Below are positions 1-7,009 of a stretch of 64,000 bases of DNA, in pieces; position 1 is the stretch's first letter, and every line of letters begins with the position of its first letter. Under the pieces are notes generated by a model. The model was not told where the DNA came from. It saw only the letters and a program-made list of their open reading frames with translations, and ran no database searches. The DNA is taken from the NCBI GenBank assembly GCA_050789255.1, contig JBOZRQ010000014.1, positions 1 to 64,000 on the forward strand, given 5' to 3'. Origin of the DNA: JBOZRQ01 sp050789255 (GTDB lineage Bacteria; Bacillota; Sulfobacillia; Symbiobacteriales; Symbiobacteriaceae). Both the position numbers and the translations under genes were made by a program.

Positions 1-98
1 TGTTGTAGGGCTACGACCGGCGTAAGCCGGATGCGGGAAAACTGCAAGTCCGGTTTGACGAGGGGGCGTCGCTCGAAAGGGCGGCCCCTACTCTCTAC
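1..98 (+). mobile_element. 3' end of a group II intron (domains V and VI)
   Basis: Only the 3' end of the element is inside the window. Around 23-55 there is a domain V-like hairpin: an AGC triad at its base, a GCCGGA/TCCGG lower stem, an AG bulge and a GAAA-capped upper stem. It is followed by a domain VI-like hairpin (about 60-93) with a GAAA loop and a bulged A at position 90, a good branch-point candidate. The element ends in CTCTCTAC at 98, eight bases after that A, the usual distance for group II introns. The reverse transcriptase ORF, if present, lies left of the window. The fold is read by eye. The intron lies antisense to the RRM gene. Confidence 0.8.
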
Positions 99-364
99 CG
101 GCGTGAGGACCGGCGGTCAGGGCGAGGCTGCGCCTCGTTGACCGTGAGGATTCGACCGCCCCACTCGGCGCCGTTGAGCGCCTCAATGGCAGCGGCGGCA
201 TTCTCCTCTTTTACTTCCACAAACCCGAAGCCACGGGACTTGCCCGTCTCCCGGTCCGTAACCACACGGGCTGAGGTCACCTCAGCGTACTGGGCGAAGG
301 CACGCTTCAGATCCTCCTCCGTAACGGCCCACGGGAGGTTTCCGACATAGAGGGTCTTGATCAT
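95..364 (-). CDS. RNA recognition motif (RRM) RNA-binding protein
   Basis: An 89-residue protein made of one RRM domain. RNP2 is LYVGNL at residues 5-10 and RNP1 is KSRGFGFVEV at about 42-51, both with the aromatic residues used for single-stranded RNA stacking. The short C-terminal tail is rich in Arg, Pro and Ser. Bacterial proteins of this size and layout act as single-stranded RNA binders, often cold-responsive; the target here is unknown. The TAG stop lies at 95-97, inside the group II intron end, so the last residues may differ from the ancestral protein. A sigma-A promoter lies upstream at 420-448. Confidence 0.93.
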   Translation of the reverse strand: MIKTLYVGNLPWAVTEEDLKRAFAQYAEVTSARVVTDRETGKSRGFGFVEVKEENAAAAIEALNGAEWGGRILTVNEAQPRPDRRSSRR

Positions 365-390
365 CCCAGCAGCTCACACTCCCTCCGCAT

Positions 391-406
391 TTTCACACAC
401 GTGAAA
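391..406 (-). promoter_or_regulatory. Dyad in the 5' UTR of the RRM gene
   Basis: TTTCAC and GTGAAA are separated by four bases, giving a perfect 6-bp inverted repeat just downstream of the probable transcription start. It could be an operator or a small 5' UTR hairpin. No family assignment can be made from the sequence. Confidence 0.4.
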
Positions 407-419
407 TCCACTCCCTCCC

Positions 420-448
420 ATTATAGCTTGTAGGCCCCAATTCGACAA
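420..448 (-). promoter_or_regulatory. Sigma-A promoter of the RRM gene
   Basis: On the minus strand, TTGTCG (448-443) and TATAAT (425-420) are separated by exactly 17 bases. Start of transcription is expected near 413, giving a leader of about 50 nt. Confidence 0.8.
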
Positions 449-520
449 TGTTTGGCGAATATTCACAGGTGCGGGGGTGCAAACTAAGAAGCCGATACGC
501 TGCTCAGGAGGATGAAGCGC

Positions 521-931
521 ATGCACCTGACCCTATCTGCCCAAGGGATCACCTCCGGGGTCGACCTGTTTCGGGTCTCCGTGAGCGAAGATGGCCACTG
601 GAGCTTCGAGAGCCGGGCGGTGGAGCGGGCCGACGGCCGACTGGACCCCGAGGACGTCGCACAACTGCTCACCCTGTACACCCACGTCGACTGGGACGAC
701 CATGTGCTAAACGCGCCGGTCAGCGCCGACGACCGGACGCTCTTTAAGCTGGATGTCCATGATGGCGGGATGATCCGCACCTATCAGTTCAGCGAGGCGA
801 TGAACCACGCTTCGTTCCAGTTCCGGGACTTGGTTCACTTCCTGCGCCATAATGTGGCGCTTTCCGGAGACCCTGCGGGGTGGTCGCCGGAGCCCTGGGA
901 CCAGCGACCGCCGGCCGTGACCGAGCAATAA
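521..931 (+). CDS. Hypothetical protein, 136 aa
   Basis: I do not recognise a family. The ATG at 521 is preferred over the in-frame ATG at 512 because the AGGAGG at 506-511 abuts the earlier ATG but sits nine bases before this one. The protein is soluble, acidic in its middle, and ends in a Pro/Trp-rich tail (about the last 20 residues). It has no signal peptide or membrane segment. It is monocistronic, bounded by the divergent RRM gene and by the strong terminator at 935-966, which it shares with the convergent lysR gene. Confidence 0.75.
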   Translation: MHLTLSAQGITSGVDLFRVSVSEDGHWSFESRAVERADGRLDPEDVAQLLTLYTHVDWDDHVLNAPVSADDRTLFKLDVHDGGMIRTYQFSEAMNHASFQFRDLVHFLRHNVALSGDPAGWSPEPWDQRPPAVTEQ

Positions 932-934
932 CAA

Positions 935-970
935 AGAGCCAGGGGCAGTTCATGCACCCTGGCTCTGGCT
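935..970. terminator. Bidirectional intrinsic terminator
   Basis: AGAGCCAGGG pairs with CCCTGGCTCT across a 12-base loop, followed by GGCTTTT. On the other strand the hairpin is followed by TTTGTTATT. It serves both the 136-aa gene and the convergent lysR gene. Confidence 0.85.
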
Positions 971-971
971 T

Positions 972-1871
972 TTATCGCTTGCTAAACCGGCGCTGCAGGA
1001 GCTGTAGGAACGATTCGACCGTTGGGGAGCGCCGCTCGTCGCGCCGCAGGAGCAGCGAGGTCGTGCGGCTGCTGTCTGGCAGGCCGGGTACGTTCAGCGC
1101 CACCAGGTCGCCCCCAGCCAGGTCCTTGGAGAGGGCTGAGGCGGGCTCCAGCGCTACGCCGAAACCGAGCCGCACCATGGTCTTGATCGCCTCGTGGTTG
1201 TCGAACTCCATGATCACGTTGGGGCTGATTCCGACCTGCTCCAGCAGCTGGTCGGTGGTCAGCCGGAACTTGGCTCCACGCACGTAGGCGATCATGGGCT
1301 GGCGGGCCAGGTCGGCGAGCGACAGCACGGGTGGCAGGCCCTGAGCGTACTCCGGACTGGCCACCACCAGCAGCGGGTCCTCGAAGAGCGGGTGGCACTC
1401 CAGGCGCTCGTGGACGTACGGGGTAGTGATCAGCCCAATGTCGGCCTCACCGTGCAGGAGCAGGTTGATGGTCTCCTGGTTGTTGCCGGTCTTGACGTTG
1501 ATCTTCACCAGGGGGTGCTCACGCGCAAACTCGGCCAGCAGGTCCGGGAGGGTGAAGAGCCCGATGGTGTGTACGCAGCCTACCGTAATGTGGCCGCTGC
1601 CCGGGGTGCGCAGCTCCTGTACGGCGTGTTCAGCCTGGGCGACCAGCGTGGTGATCTGCCGGGCGTACTGGTAGACCAGCTCGCCGGCCGGCGTGAGGTG
1701 CACCTGCTTGCCCGACCGGGTGAACAGGTCGATCTGCAGGTGGTCTTCCAGGGCGCCGACCTGCTTGGTGACGGATGGCTGGGTCAGGTTGAGCGCCTGG
1801 GCGGCCCGGGTAAAAGATTTCTCGTCCACGACTCGGCAGAACGTGATCAGGTGCTGCAACAGCAAGCGCAT
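972..1871 (-). CDS. LysR-family transcriptional regulator
   Basis: 299 residues, the usual length for the family. Residues 1-60 form the winged helix-turn-helix (FTRAAQALNLTQPSVTKQVGALEDHL), and about 90-295 form the periplasmic-binding-like effector domain. ATG at 1871 follows GGAGG. A perfect dyad with the LysR T-N11-A signature (1881-1895) lies in its own leader and suggests autoregulation. The divergent neighbour is a 91-aa small protein, which is a plausible target since LysR regulators usually act on the divergent gene. The effector cannot be predicted from the sequence. Confidence 0.95.
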   Translation of the reverse strand: MRLLLQHLITFCRVVDEKSFTRAAQALNLTQPSVTKQVGALEDHLQIDLFTRSGKQVHLTPAGELVYQYARQITTLVAQAEHAVQELRTPGSGHITVGCVHTIGLFTLPDLLAEFAREHPLVKINVKTGNNQETINLLLHGEADIGLITTPYVHERLECHPLFEDPLLVVASPEYAQGLPPVLSLADLARQPMIAYVRGAKFRLTTDQLLEQVGISPNVIMEFDNHEAIKTMVRLGFGVALEPASALSKDLAGGDLVALNVPGLPDSSRTTSLLLRRDERRSPTVESFLQLLQRRFSKR

Positions 1872-1880
1872 CCCCTCCGA

Positions 1881-1895
1881 ATTCCAAACTGGAAT
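1881..1895. promoter_or_regulatory. LysR-type operator
   Basis: ATTCCA-AAC-TGGAAT is a perfect 6-bp inverted repeat with the T-N11-A spacing typical of LysR binding sites. It lies between the lysR promoter and its start codon. Confidence 0.6.
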
Positions 1896-1921
1896 GGAAA
1901 ACGGTATTCACTTTCCTATTC

Positions 1922-1950
1922 ATTATAGAACCCCACGCCAGAATTGTGAA
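1922..1950 (-). promoter_or_regulatory. Sigma-A promoter of lysR, with a nearby dyad
   Basis: TTCACA (1950-1945) and TATAAT (1927-1922) are separated by 17 bases on the minus strand. Immediately to the right, AGTCCG (1950-1955) and CGGACT (1962-1967) form a second inverted repeat. It overlaps the last base of the -35 box and faces the divergent small gene, so it may be a second regulatory site. Confidence 0.7.
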
Positions 1951-1997
1951 GTCCGAAAGAGCGGACTGCGCATAGTCTGAGTGCGGAGGTGAACCCC

Positions 1998-2273
1998 ATG
2001 TCTGCGACTCCTGCTGGCCTAGCCGGGTGCGCTCCGTTCGGAACCAACTGGGCAGCCGCTTACTCCCCCTTCATCGGGGCCCAGGCCGGCGTGAGCGATC
2101 TGTTCATCGCTCCGGGCGCCGCCGCCTACCCGGCTGCCAACGCCACGGTCTACCGGGTCTACGAGTATGCGGTGCCCGTCACCACCGTAGCGACCGTTCC
2201 CTCGGCCCTCCCGACGACGGCCGGCTTGCCCGGAATTGCCGCTTACCCGGGCTACGGCTGCGGCGCAGTATAG
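1998..2273 (+). CDS. Small Ala/Tyr-rich protein of unknown function, 91 aa
   Basis: Not recognised. ATG at 1998 is preferred because GGAGGT (1985-1990) lies seven bases upstream; an in-frame GTG at 1989 overlaps that site. The protein is low in charge and rich in Ala, Gly, Pro, Thr, Val and Tyr. Near the N-terminus it has GCAPFGTNW and it ends GYGCG. There is no clear signal peptide. The composition resembles small coat or surface proteins of spore formers, but this is only a guess. A CATAGTCT sequence at 1971-1978 resembles a sigE/sigK -10 box, without a convincing -35. A perfect 12-bp terminator follows. Confidence 0.65.
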   Translation: MSATPAGLAGCAPFGTNWAAAYSPFIGAQAGVSDLFIAPGAAAYPAANATVYRVYEYAVPVTTVATVPSALPTTAGLPGIAAYPGYGCGAV

Positions 2274-2282
2274 ATACATAGC

Positions 2283-2320
2283 ACAGGGTCCGGGTTATTG
2301 CCCCGGACCCTGTTCTACTT
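2283..2320 (+). terminator. Intrinsic terminator after the 91-aa gene
   Basis: ACAGGGTCCGGG (2283-2294) pairs perfectly with CCCGGACCCTGT (2302-2313), followed by a T-containing tail. It sits between convergent genes. Confidence 0.8.
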
Positions 2321-3733
2321 CTGAAGGTTTTGGAGCGCCTGGGCCGCCTGTTTGACCGCCTCCGGCTCGGGGGGCCGGGCGCCGTACCGGGCCTGCTGGT
2401 AGACCTCGGTCACCTCGGCCGTGGCCAGGGCCGCCTCGGGGCGCCTCTCGGCGAGGGCCTCGCCGTAGCGGGCGGGGCTCTCCGCTGCCCCGCGGGGCCG
2501 CCCGACGGCCAGGCCCCAGGCCTGGAGCCGACGGTAGAGCGCTCGGGGGTCACGGGGGTCGTCCGGCAGTGCCGCAGCCTGGTCTTCGTCCTCCCCGGCG
2601 GCGCCCGACTTCAGGAGCGAGCCGAGGAGCGCCTGGAGGTCGCCCTTGAGCCCCTGCCAGAGGCCAAGGTCGACCCGCTCCTCCTCGGGGTCCTGATCCA
2701 GTGCCCGCTGGCGCCGACGCAGCCGCAGCAGGAAGATGGCCAGGGTGATACCGCCCACCACCATCAGCCCGATCTTCAGGTAAGGCATCCAGTCGAAGGG
2801 GTCAGCGACAGGCTGCGGCACGACCTCGACCTCGGTAATCTCCGTTGGCTGCCCTGGTTCGAGGTCAGGCTGGTTAATGACATACCCCTTCGGGAGGAGG
2901 TACTTCGCCACGCCGTTGAAGATCATCAGGATGATCATGGCCCACCGGACCACGATCAGCAGGCCCACATCCACCATCCACTCCAGGGGCCGTCCGACGG
3001 TGCCCCGCACCAGGCCGAAGAAGGCGCTGAGCCTCTCCGCTGAGAGCAGGTAGGAGGCCAGCAGCGTCAGGAGGAGCAGGGCAATGACGACACCGGTCAA
3101 GAGGTTAGACATCCGCTCGCCGCCGGTGCCCGATTCCCCCAGGCGGGCCTGGTCCTGGCGCAGCGAACGCTCCCGGGTGACCACCACCAGGGTCAGGCCG
3201 GCGGCGAAGAGCAGGATCAAGCTCCAGTAGAGCAGCACCTGCACCCTGCTGTCCGCAGCGGCCCGGCTGGCGATCAGGAAGACGACGGCACCGACGGTGG
3301 CGATGCACTGGATGCCAAAGCGGGTGTAGACACGGCCATACTCTACGCCCTCGGCGGCGCTGGCGGCGCCCTGGTACCACATGTACCCCGCTGCGGGCAG
3401 AATGGCCATGGCGAGGTTACTCTGCCACGGTGAGCCCCACACGAACTCGATGGGAGTCGTGTAGAAAGTAATCAGGTAGACGATGGTCAGGCCGACCCCC
3501 ATCGCAACGATGCGGCCCTTCCCGGAGCCCCGTGCGGCCTGAGGGCTTCCGAACTCCCAGGCGGCGGCCAGGGCGTAACTGAGCAGGAGCACCCAGGCGC
3601 CGGGCAAGGCGGCGGGCCAGGCCTGTTTGCCGCTCAGGGCGTACATCGCGACCATCCAGGGAATGGCGACGGCCGTCTCGGCGAGGGCGGCCAGCGTCCA
3701 ACGGTAGAGCGCCTTAAGCGAGAACCGCGGCAT
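2315..3733 (-). CDS. DUF4129-type transglutaminase-associated membrane protein
   Basis: 472 residues. The N-terminal 220 residues hold about six hydrophobic membrane spans. Two further spans lie near residues 210-275, and another hydrophobic segment near 320-335 is followed by an RRRQR stop-transfer sequence. A charged cytoplasmic C-terminal domain (about 390-472) contains RALYRRLQAWGLAVGRPRGAAESPARY, typical of DUF4129 proteins that accompany transglutaminase-like membrane proteins. It is the last gene of a MoxR-DUF58-DUF4129 operon and overlaps the DUF58 gene by 20 bp. Such clusters are thought to assemble or chaperone metal- or surface-dependent protein complexes. The usual transglutaminase-core gene is absent here. 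Confidence 0.8.
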   Translation of the reverse strand: MPRFSLKALYRWTLAALAETAVAIPWMVAMYALSGKQAWPAALPGAWVLLLSYALAAAWEFGSPQAARGSGKGRIVAMGVGLTIVYLITFYTTPIEFVWGSPWQSNLAMAILPAAGYMWYQGAASAAEGVEYGRVYTRFGIQCIATVGAVVFLIASRAAADSRVQVLLYWSLILLFAAGLTLVVVTRERSLRQDQARLGESGTGGERMSNLLTGVVIALLLLTLLASYLLSAERLSAFFGLVRGTVGRPLEWMVDVGLLIVVRWAMIILMIFNGVAKYLLPKGYVINQPDLEPGQPTEITEVEVVPQPVADPFDWMPYLKIGLMVVGGITLAIFLLRLRRRQRALDQDPEEERVDLGLWQGLKGDLQALLGSLLKSGAAGEDEDQAAALPDDPRDPRALYRRLQAWGLAVGRPRGAAESPARYGEALAERRPEAALATAEVTEVYQQARYGARPPEPEAVKQAAQALQNLQK

Positions 3734-4937
3734 GCAGGGCCTCCTCTCCGGGGACGTGGTAAATGCGGACCCCGGTAAGCCGGGACAGGTGCTCTGGCTG
3801 GTCGGGACCGGTGAGGATCAGGGTGACGGGGCGCCCCGAGCGCTGCACGTCGAGCACGGCACCCGCCAGCACCTCCGGGAGGCTCCGGGTGATGACCACC
3901 ACGCTGGTGCCGTAGCTCAGCCGGGGCAGTTCGTCGAGCATGAGCTCAGCCAGCGGGGTCTGGCTAATGGTTTGCAGCCGGGCCAGCCCTTCCAGGGCGT
4001 GGGTGAGCACCTCGGGCCCGCGGGTGGGCTCCAGGCGCAGGTTCATCCCCCACTCATGGACCACGCCATTGGCGAAAAGTCCCACGGGGAGCCCTTCCCC
4101 GGCGGCCCAGCCAACGACGCTGGCCGCCAGCACACAGGCAGCCTCGAATGCATCCACGTCGGTGCCCATCCAGGGGAGATCATAGCTCCACGTGTTTACG
4201 AAGACGCACAGGCCCAGGTTCGAGCTGGGATCCAGTAAGCGCACCTGCAGGTTGCCCGAGGCGGCGGAGGCCTTCCAATGCACCCGGCTGAGCGGGTCCC
4301 CGGGCTGATAATCCCGCACGCCCGCAAAGCGCATCGGGTCTTCAAAGAGCCGGTTCTTGGACTTCAGGTCGCCGAAGGGCCGGCTGGACGGAAGCCCGAC
4401 CTGCGACAGTGACAGCACCCGGGGGTAGACCACGAGGGTCTGGGGATCCTCCAGGAGCCGGGTCGGCTGGAGATAGCCGAACGGGTCGCCGCCCGACAAG
4501 TAGACGCTGGAGAGCCGGTAGAACCCGCGCCGGGCGGGCCTGACCTTGAAGTGGCGAATCACCTTCTGGTACCAGGCCATGCCGAAGAGCAGCCGTAGCG
4601 TCCCCTTTCCGACGCGCAGGAACTTGAGCTTGCGGGAGGTGATCTCCAGCTCTTCGGGCACCTCGTTGTCCACGCACAGGTAGGTGACGGGGAGCACCTT
4701 GCGGTTGGTCAGCTCAATGCTCAGCTCCACCTCTTCCCCCGGAAAGCACCGGCTCCGGGAGAAGGTGCGCCGGTACTCCAGGCGCTCCAGGGCATACCGC
4801 CCCCAGAGCTTGCTGACGCCGTAGGTGAGCCCCAGGAGGGCGGCCATGGTCAGGAGCAGACCGTTGCGGGTAATCAAGCCGGCGATGATCACCAAGCTGA
4901 GGGCCAGTTGGAGAGGAACCTCCCGTCGGGAGTCCAC
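3714..4937 (-). CDS. DUF58 (MoxR-associated) protein
   Basis: 407 residues. Two N-terminal hydrophobic stretches (about 10-40) are followed by a beta-rich region and then the DUF58 signature RFAGVRDYQPGDPLSRVHWKASAASG at about residues 200-225. The rest resembles a degenerate von Willebrand A fold. GTG start at 4937 overlaps the moxR stop by one base, so the two genes are translationally coupled. DUF58 proteins work with MoxR AAA ATPases; the substrate is unknown. Confidence 0.9.
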   Translation of the reverse strand: MDSRREVPLQLALSLVIIAGLITRNGLLLTMAALLGLTYGVSKLWGRYALERLEYRRTFSRSRCFPGEEVELSIELTNRKVLPVTYLCVDNEVPEELEITSRKLKFLRVGKGTLRLLFGMAWYQKVIRHFKVRPARRGFYRLSSVYLSGGDPFGYLQPTRLLEDPQTLVVYPRVLSLSQVGLPSSRPFGDLKSKNRLFEDPMRFAGVRDYQPGDPLSRVHWKASAASGNLQVRLLDPSSNLGLCVFVNTWSYDLPWMGTDVDAFEAACVLAASVVGWAAGEGLPVGLFANGVVHEWGMNLRLEPTRGPEVLTHALEGLARLQTISQTPLAELMLDELPRLSYGTSVVVITRSLPEVLAGAVLDVQRSGRPVTLILTGPDQPEHLSRLTGVRIYHVPGEEALHAAVLA

Positions 4938-5908
4938 TAGGAGGCCCCTCCCACGGCGGTCGATTCAGCCGGGACCGGCAGTTCGGCGAGCACGGCCGCC
5001 ACGATCTCCCGGGGCCCCTGCCCCCGCAGCCGCGACTGGGAGGAGGCGACCACCCGATGCTCCATCACCGGACCCGCCATGCGCTGGACGTCGTCGGGCC
5101 GCACGTAATCGCGGCCCCGGATCAGGGCAAGGGCCTGGCACGCCCGCATGAGCGCCAGGGAGCCGCGGGGGCTGACGCCTAGCTCGACGCCGCTGCGGCC
5201 CCGGGTGGCCCGAACCAGGTCGACCATGTACTGCTGGACCGGCCGGCTCACGTGAATCTCTGGCACGGCCCCCTGCATGGCCAGAACTTCTGCGGGCGAG
5301 GCCACGGGCTTCAAGTCGGCCAGCGGCTGGCTCTGGCGGAAGCGGTCGAGCATCTCCATCTCCTCGCGGGAGTCGGGGTAGCCCGCGGGCAACTTCAGCA
5401 GAAAGCGGTCCATTTGCGCCTCGGGGAGCGGGAAGGTGCCCTCCTGCTCGACCGGGTTTTGGGTGGCGAGCACCAGGAAGGGCGCCGGCATGGGCCGGGT
5501 GACGCCCTCCACGGTTACCTGGCGCTCCTCCATGCACTCCAGCAGGGCCGACTGGGTGCGCGGGGTGGCGCGGTTGATCTCGTCGGCCAGCACAATTTGC
5601 GAGAAGATCGGGCCGGGGCGGTATTCGAACTCGCCGGCCTTCTGGTTAAAGAAGCTGACGCCCGTCACGTCGCTGGGCAGCAGGTCCGGGGTAAACTGAA
5701 TGCGCCGGAAGGAGCAATCGAGCGAGCGGGCCAGGGACTTGGCCATGACGGTTTTCCCGGTGCCGGGGACGTCCTCGAGGAGCACGTGGCCGCCCGTGGC
5801 CAGGGCCACCATGAGCAACTCGATGACATCGCTCTTGCCGACAATGACCTGCTTGATGTTGCTCTGAACCCGCTCAGCTACGGCTTTCGCTGCGACCTGT
5901 TGCTGCAC
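4937..5908 (-). CDS. MoxR-family AAA ATPase
   Basis: 323 residues. Walker A (GTGKT) is at residues 49-53 and Walker B (LADEINR) at about 107-113. LLECMEERQVTVEG and the sensor TQNPVEQEGTFPLPEAQMDRFLL are also present, as is typical of MoxR proteins. A C-terminal AAA lid follows. GTG start at 5908 is preceded by AAGGGGGAT. It is the first gene of the three-gene operon and presumably remodels a client complex together with the DUF58 protein. A TGTCGAA heptamer, identical to the Spo0A box core, lies in its leader (5929-5935, minus strand). A single heptamer is weak evidence. Confidence 0.95.
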   Translation of the reverse strand: MQQQVAAKAVAERVQSNIKQVIVGKSDVIELLMVALATGGHVLLEDVPGTGKTVMAKSLARSLDCSFRRIQFTPDLLPSDVTGVSFFNQKAGEFEYRPGPIFSQIVLADEINRATPRTQSALLECMEERQVTVEGVTRPMPAPFLVLATQNPVEQEGTFPLPEAQMDRFLLKLPAGYPDSREEMEMLDRFRQSQPLADLKPVASPAEVLAMQGAVPEIHVSRPVQQYMVDLVRATRGRSGVELGVSPRGSLALMRACQALALIRGRDYVRPDDVQRMAGPVMEHRVVASSQSRLRGQGPREIVAAVLAELPVPAESTAVGGAS

Positions 5909-6131
5909 GTGGATCCCCCTTCAATAATTTCGACAGCTTTCTCTTCCCGGTGAACGGCTTGACTTCCTTCTTAGGACGCGGTTTCCGCATGGTTCGTTCG
6001 TGCTGGGTACACCCTAATTTGGGGTCAGGATCTTCCGATAACGTGTGACTAGTGCTACCATTGAGGCGGATGATTTACCCACATCCCTATCTCGTTCGGC
6101 TGGAACGTCACTGTACAGGAGGTGTGCCAGA

Positions 6132-6353
6132 ATGACTCAGAACTATTCCACCGCTGCGCCGCAGGGTGCTCGTCGGGCCCCTGAGCGTCCTTCGCCCCTG
6201 AGCCTTCGGCAGACAGTTCCCACAGGCTGGCACCAGGACCGTACGGCCTTCGCGGGCGATCCCGATTTCGACTGGGAGAGCGCGCCGGAGGCGCCCCGAG
6301 AGCCCCGGTGGGGCATTGGGGAAGGCGGATCTCGCAGCAGGGGTCACGCCTGA
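6132..6353 (+). CDS. Small Pro/Arg-rich protein, 73 aa
   Basis: Not recognised. AGGAGGTG at 6116-6123 fixes the ATG at 6132 and excludes upstream in-frame starts. The sequence is rich in Pro, Arg, Ala and Gly and looks largely disordered. A short acidic patch with aromatics (FAGDPDFDWES) lies in the second half. The strong terminator directly after it supports a real, separately transcribed small gene. Confidence 0.6.
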   Translation: MTQNYSTAAPQGARRAPERPSPLSLRQTVPTGWHQDRTAFAGDPDFDWESAPEAPREPRWGIGEGGSRSRGHA

Positions 6354-6370
6354 CGCCACCATATGGATGA

Positions 6371-6407
6371 AGCCCCGAAGCGCTTGCTTCGGGGCTCCCT
6401 TTTTTCT
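6371..6407 (+). terminator. Intrinsic terminator after the 73-aa gene
   Basis: AGCCCCGAAG (6371-6380) pairs with CTTCGGGGCT (6387-6396), followed by CCCTTTTTTCTT. This is a perfect 10-bp stem with a strong U-tract. Confidence 0.92.
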
Positions 6408-6435
6408 TCATAGGAACTGCCCAACAAGAAGCAGA

Positions 6436-6642
6436 GCCGGTCGTGGCGACAGGTGCGACCCAGTGGCGGGCTGTGCCCGCCACTAGCCGCAGCAGCGTCA
6501 GCTGCGAACCGGACGATCGGCGTCGGGCCATGCCCGAGGCGTGGGGGGTGTCGGGGGGACAAGGGGCAACCTCCGAGGACATTGCGGTTTTAGCCCGCAG
6601 GAGGTTGCCCCGCCGCCGGTTGGCGCTCCACCTCCCCCCGAC
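6436..6642. ncRNA. Candidate structured RNA or repeat-like element, unassigned
   Basis: This intergenic block is a chain of hairpins. GGTCG/CGACC is at 6439-6443 and 6456-6460. AGTGGCGGGC/GCCCGCCACT is a perfect 10-bp stem with a 3-base loop (6462-6471, 6475-6484). GCAGC/GCTGC is at 6489-6493 and 6501-6505, and TCGGGC/GCCCGA at 6523-6528 and 6532-6537. The largest structure has a 9-bp outer stem GTCGGGGGG/CCCCCCGAC (6550-6558, 6634-6642). Nested in it is a perfect 12-bp inner stem GGGGCAACCTCC/GGAGGTTGCCCC (6563-6574, 6600-6611). It follows a terminator on the plus strand and ends against the stop codon of the minus-strand coiled-coil gene, so the transcribed strand is unclear. It does not match tmRNA, RNase P, SRP or 6S hallmarks that I can check by eye. 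Confidence 0.45.
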
Positions 6643-6643
6643 T

Positions 6644-6916
6644 TCAAGAGATATCCTCCTCGGGGTTGCGCCGAACTGACTGCTCGAGGCGTATGATGCG
6701 GATGTTGCGCTCCAGTACAGCCTTGGCGTAGCGGGTACTCTGCCGCTGCAGCCGATGGTTTTCCTGCTCCAGCCGCTGAATGCGGGATCGCTTTTCACGC
6801 TCCTGTGCCGCGACCAGGTTCATCAGGATACGCCGACTTGCCCGCAGGCCCGCGATTCGCTCCTCCAGGATCTGTACCCGCCGTTTCAGTTCGGCCATCT
6901 CATCTGCTTTGTCCAA
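6644..6916 (-). CDS. Small coiled-coil protein, 90 aa
   Basis: Not recognised beyond its fold. TTG start at 6916 with GGAGG eight bases upstream. Residues 8-85 are almost entirely helical with heptad-like Leu/Ile spacing (MAELKRRVQILEERIAGLRA, then IQRLEQENHRLQRQ), predicting a parallel coiled coil rich in Arg, Glu and Gln. No signal or membrane segment. It could be a structural or scaffolding factor. It is the last gene before the hairpin block at 6436-6642, which may be its 3' UTR. Confidence 0.7.
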   Translation of the reverse strand: MDKADEMAELKRRVQILEERIAGLRASRRILMNLVAAQEREKRSRIQRLEQENHRLQRQSTRYAKAVLERNIRIIRLEQSVRRNPEEDIS

Positions 6917-7009
6917 CGACCCACCCTCCCCAGGCCGGGTGACCCTCCGTTTCCCCTAATATACCCAGGGGCTGTAGGATCTATGCCTGCGCTGGCAGGT
7001 GGGGGTCGG

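Noticed and set aside
5929..5935. Spo0A box in the MoxR leader
   Set aside because: A single heptamer occurs by chance several times in 64 kb, and it lies close to the ribosome site without a promoter context.
6443..6679. A 78-codon plus-strand frame over the hairpin array
   Set aside because: GTG start without a ribosome site; the frame spans perfect inverted repeats and runs into the coiled-coil gene on the other strand.
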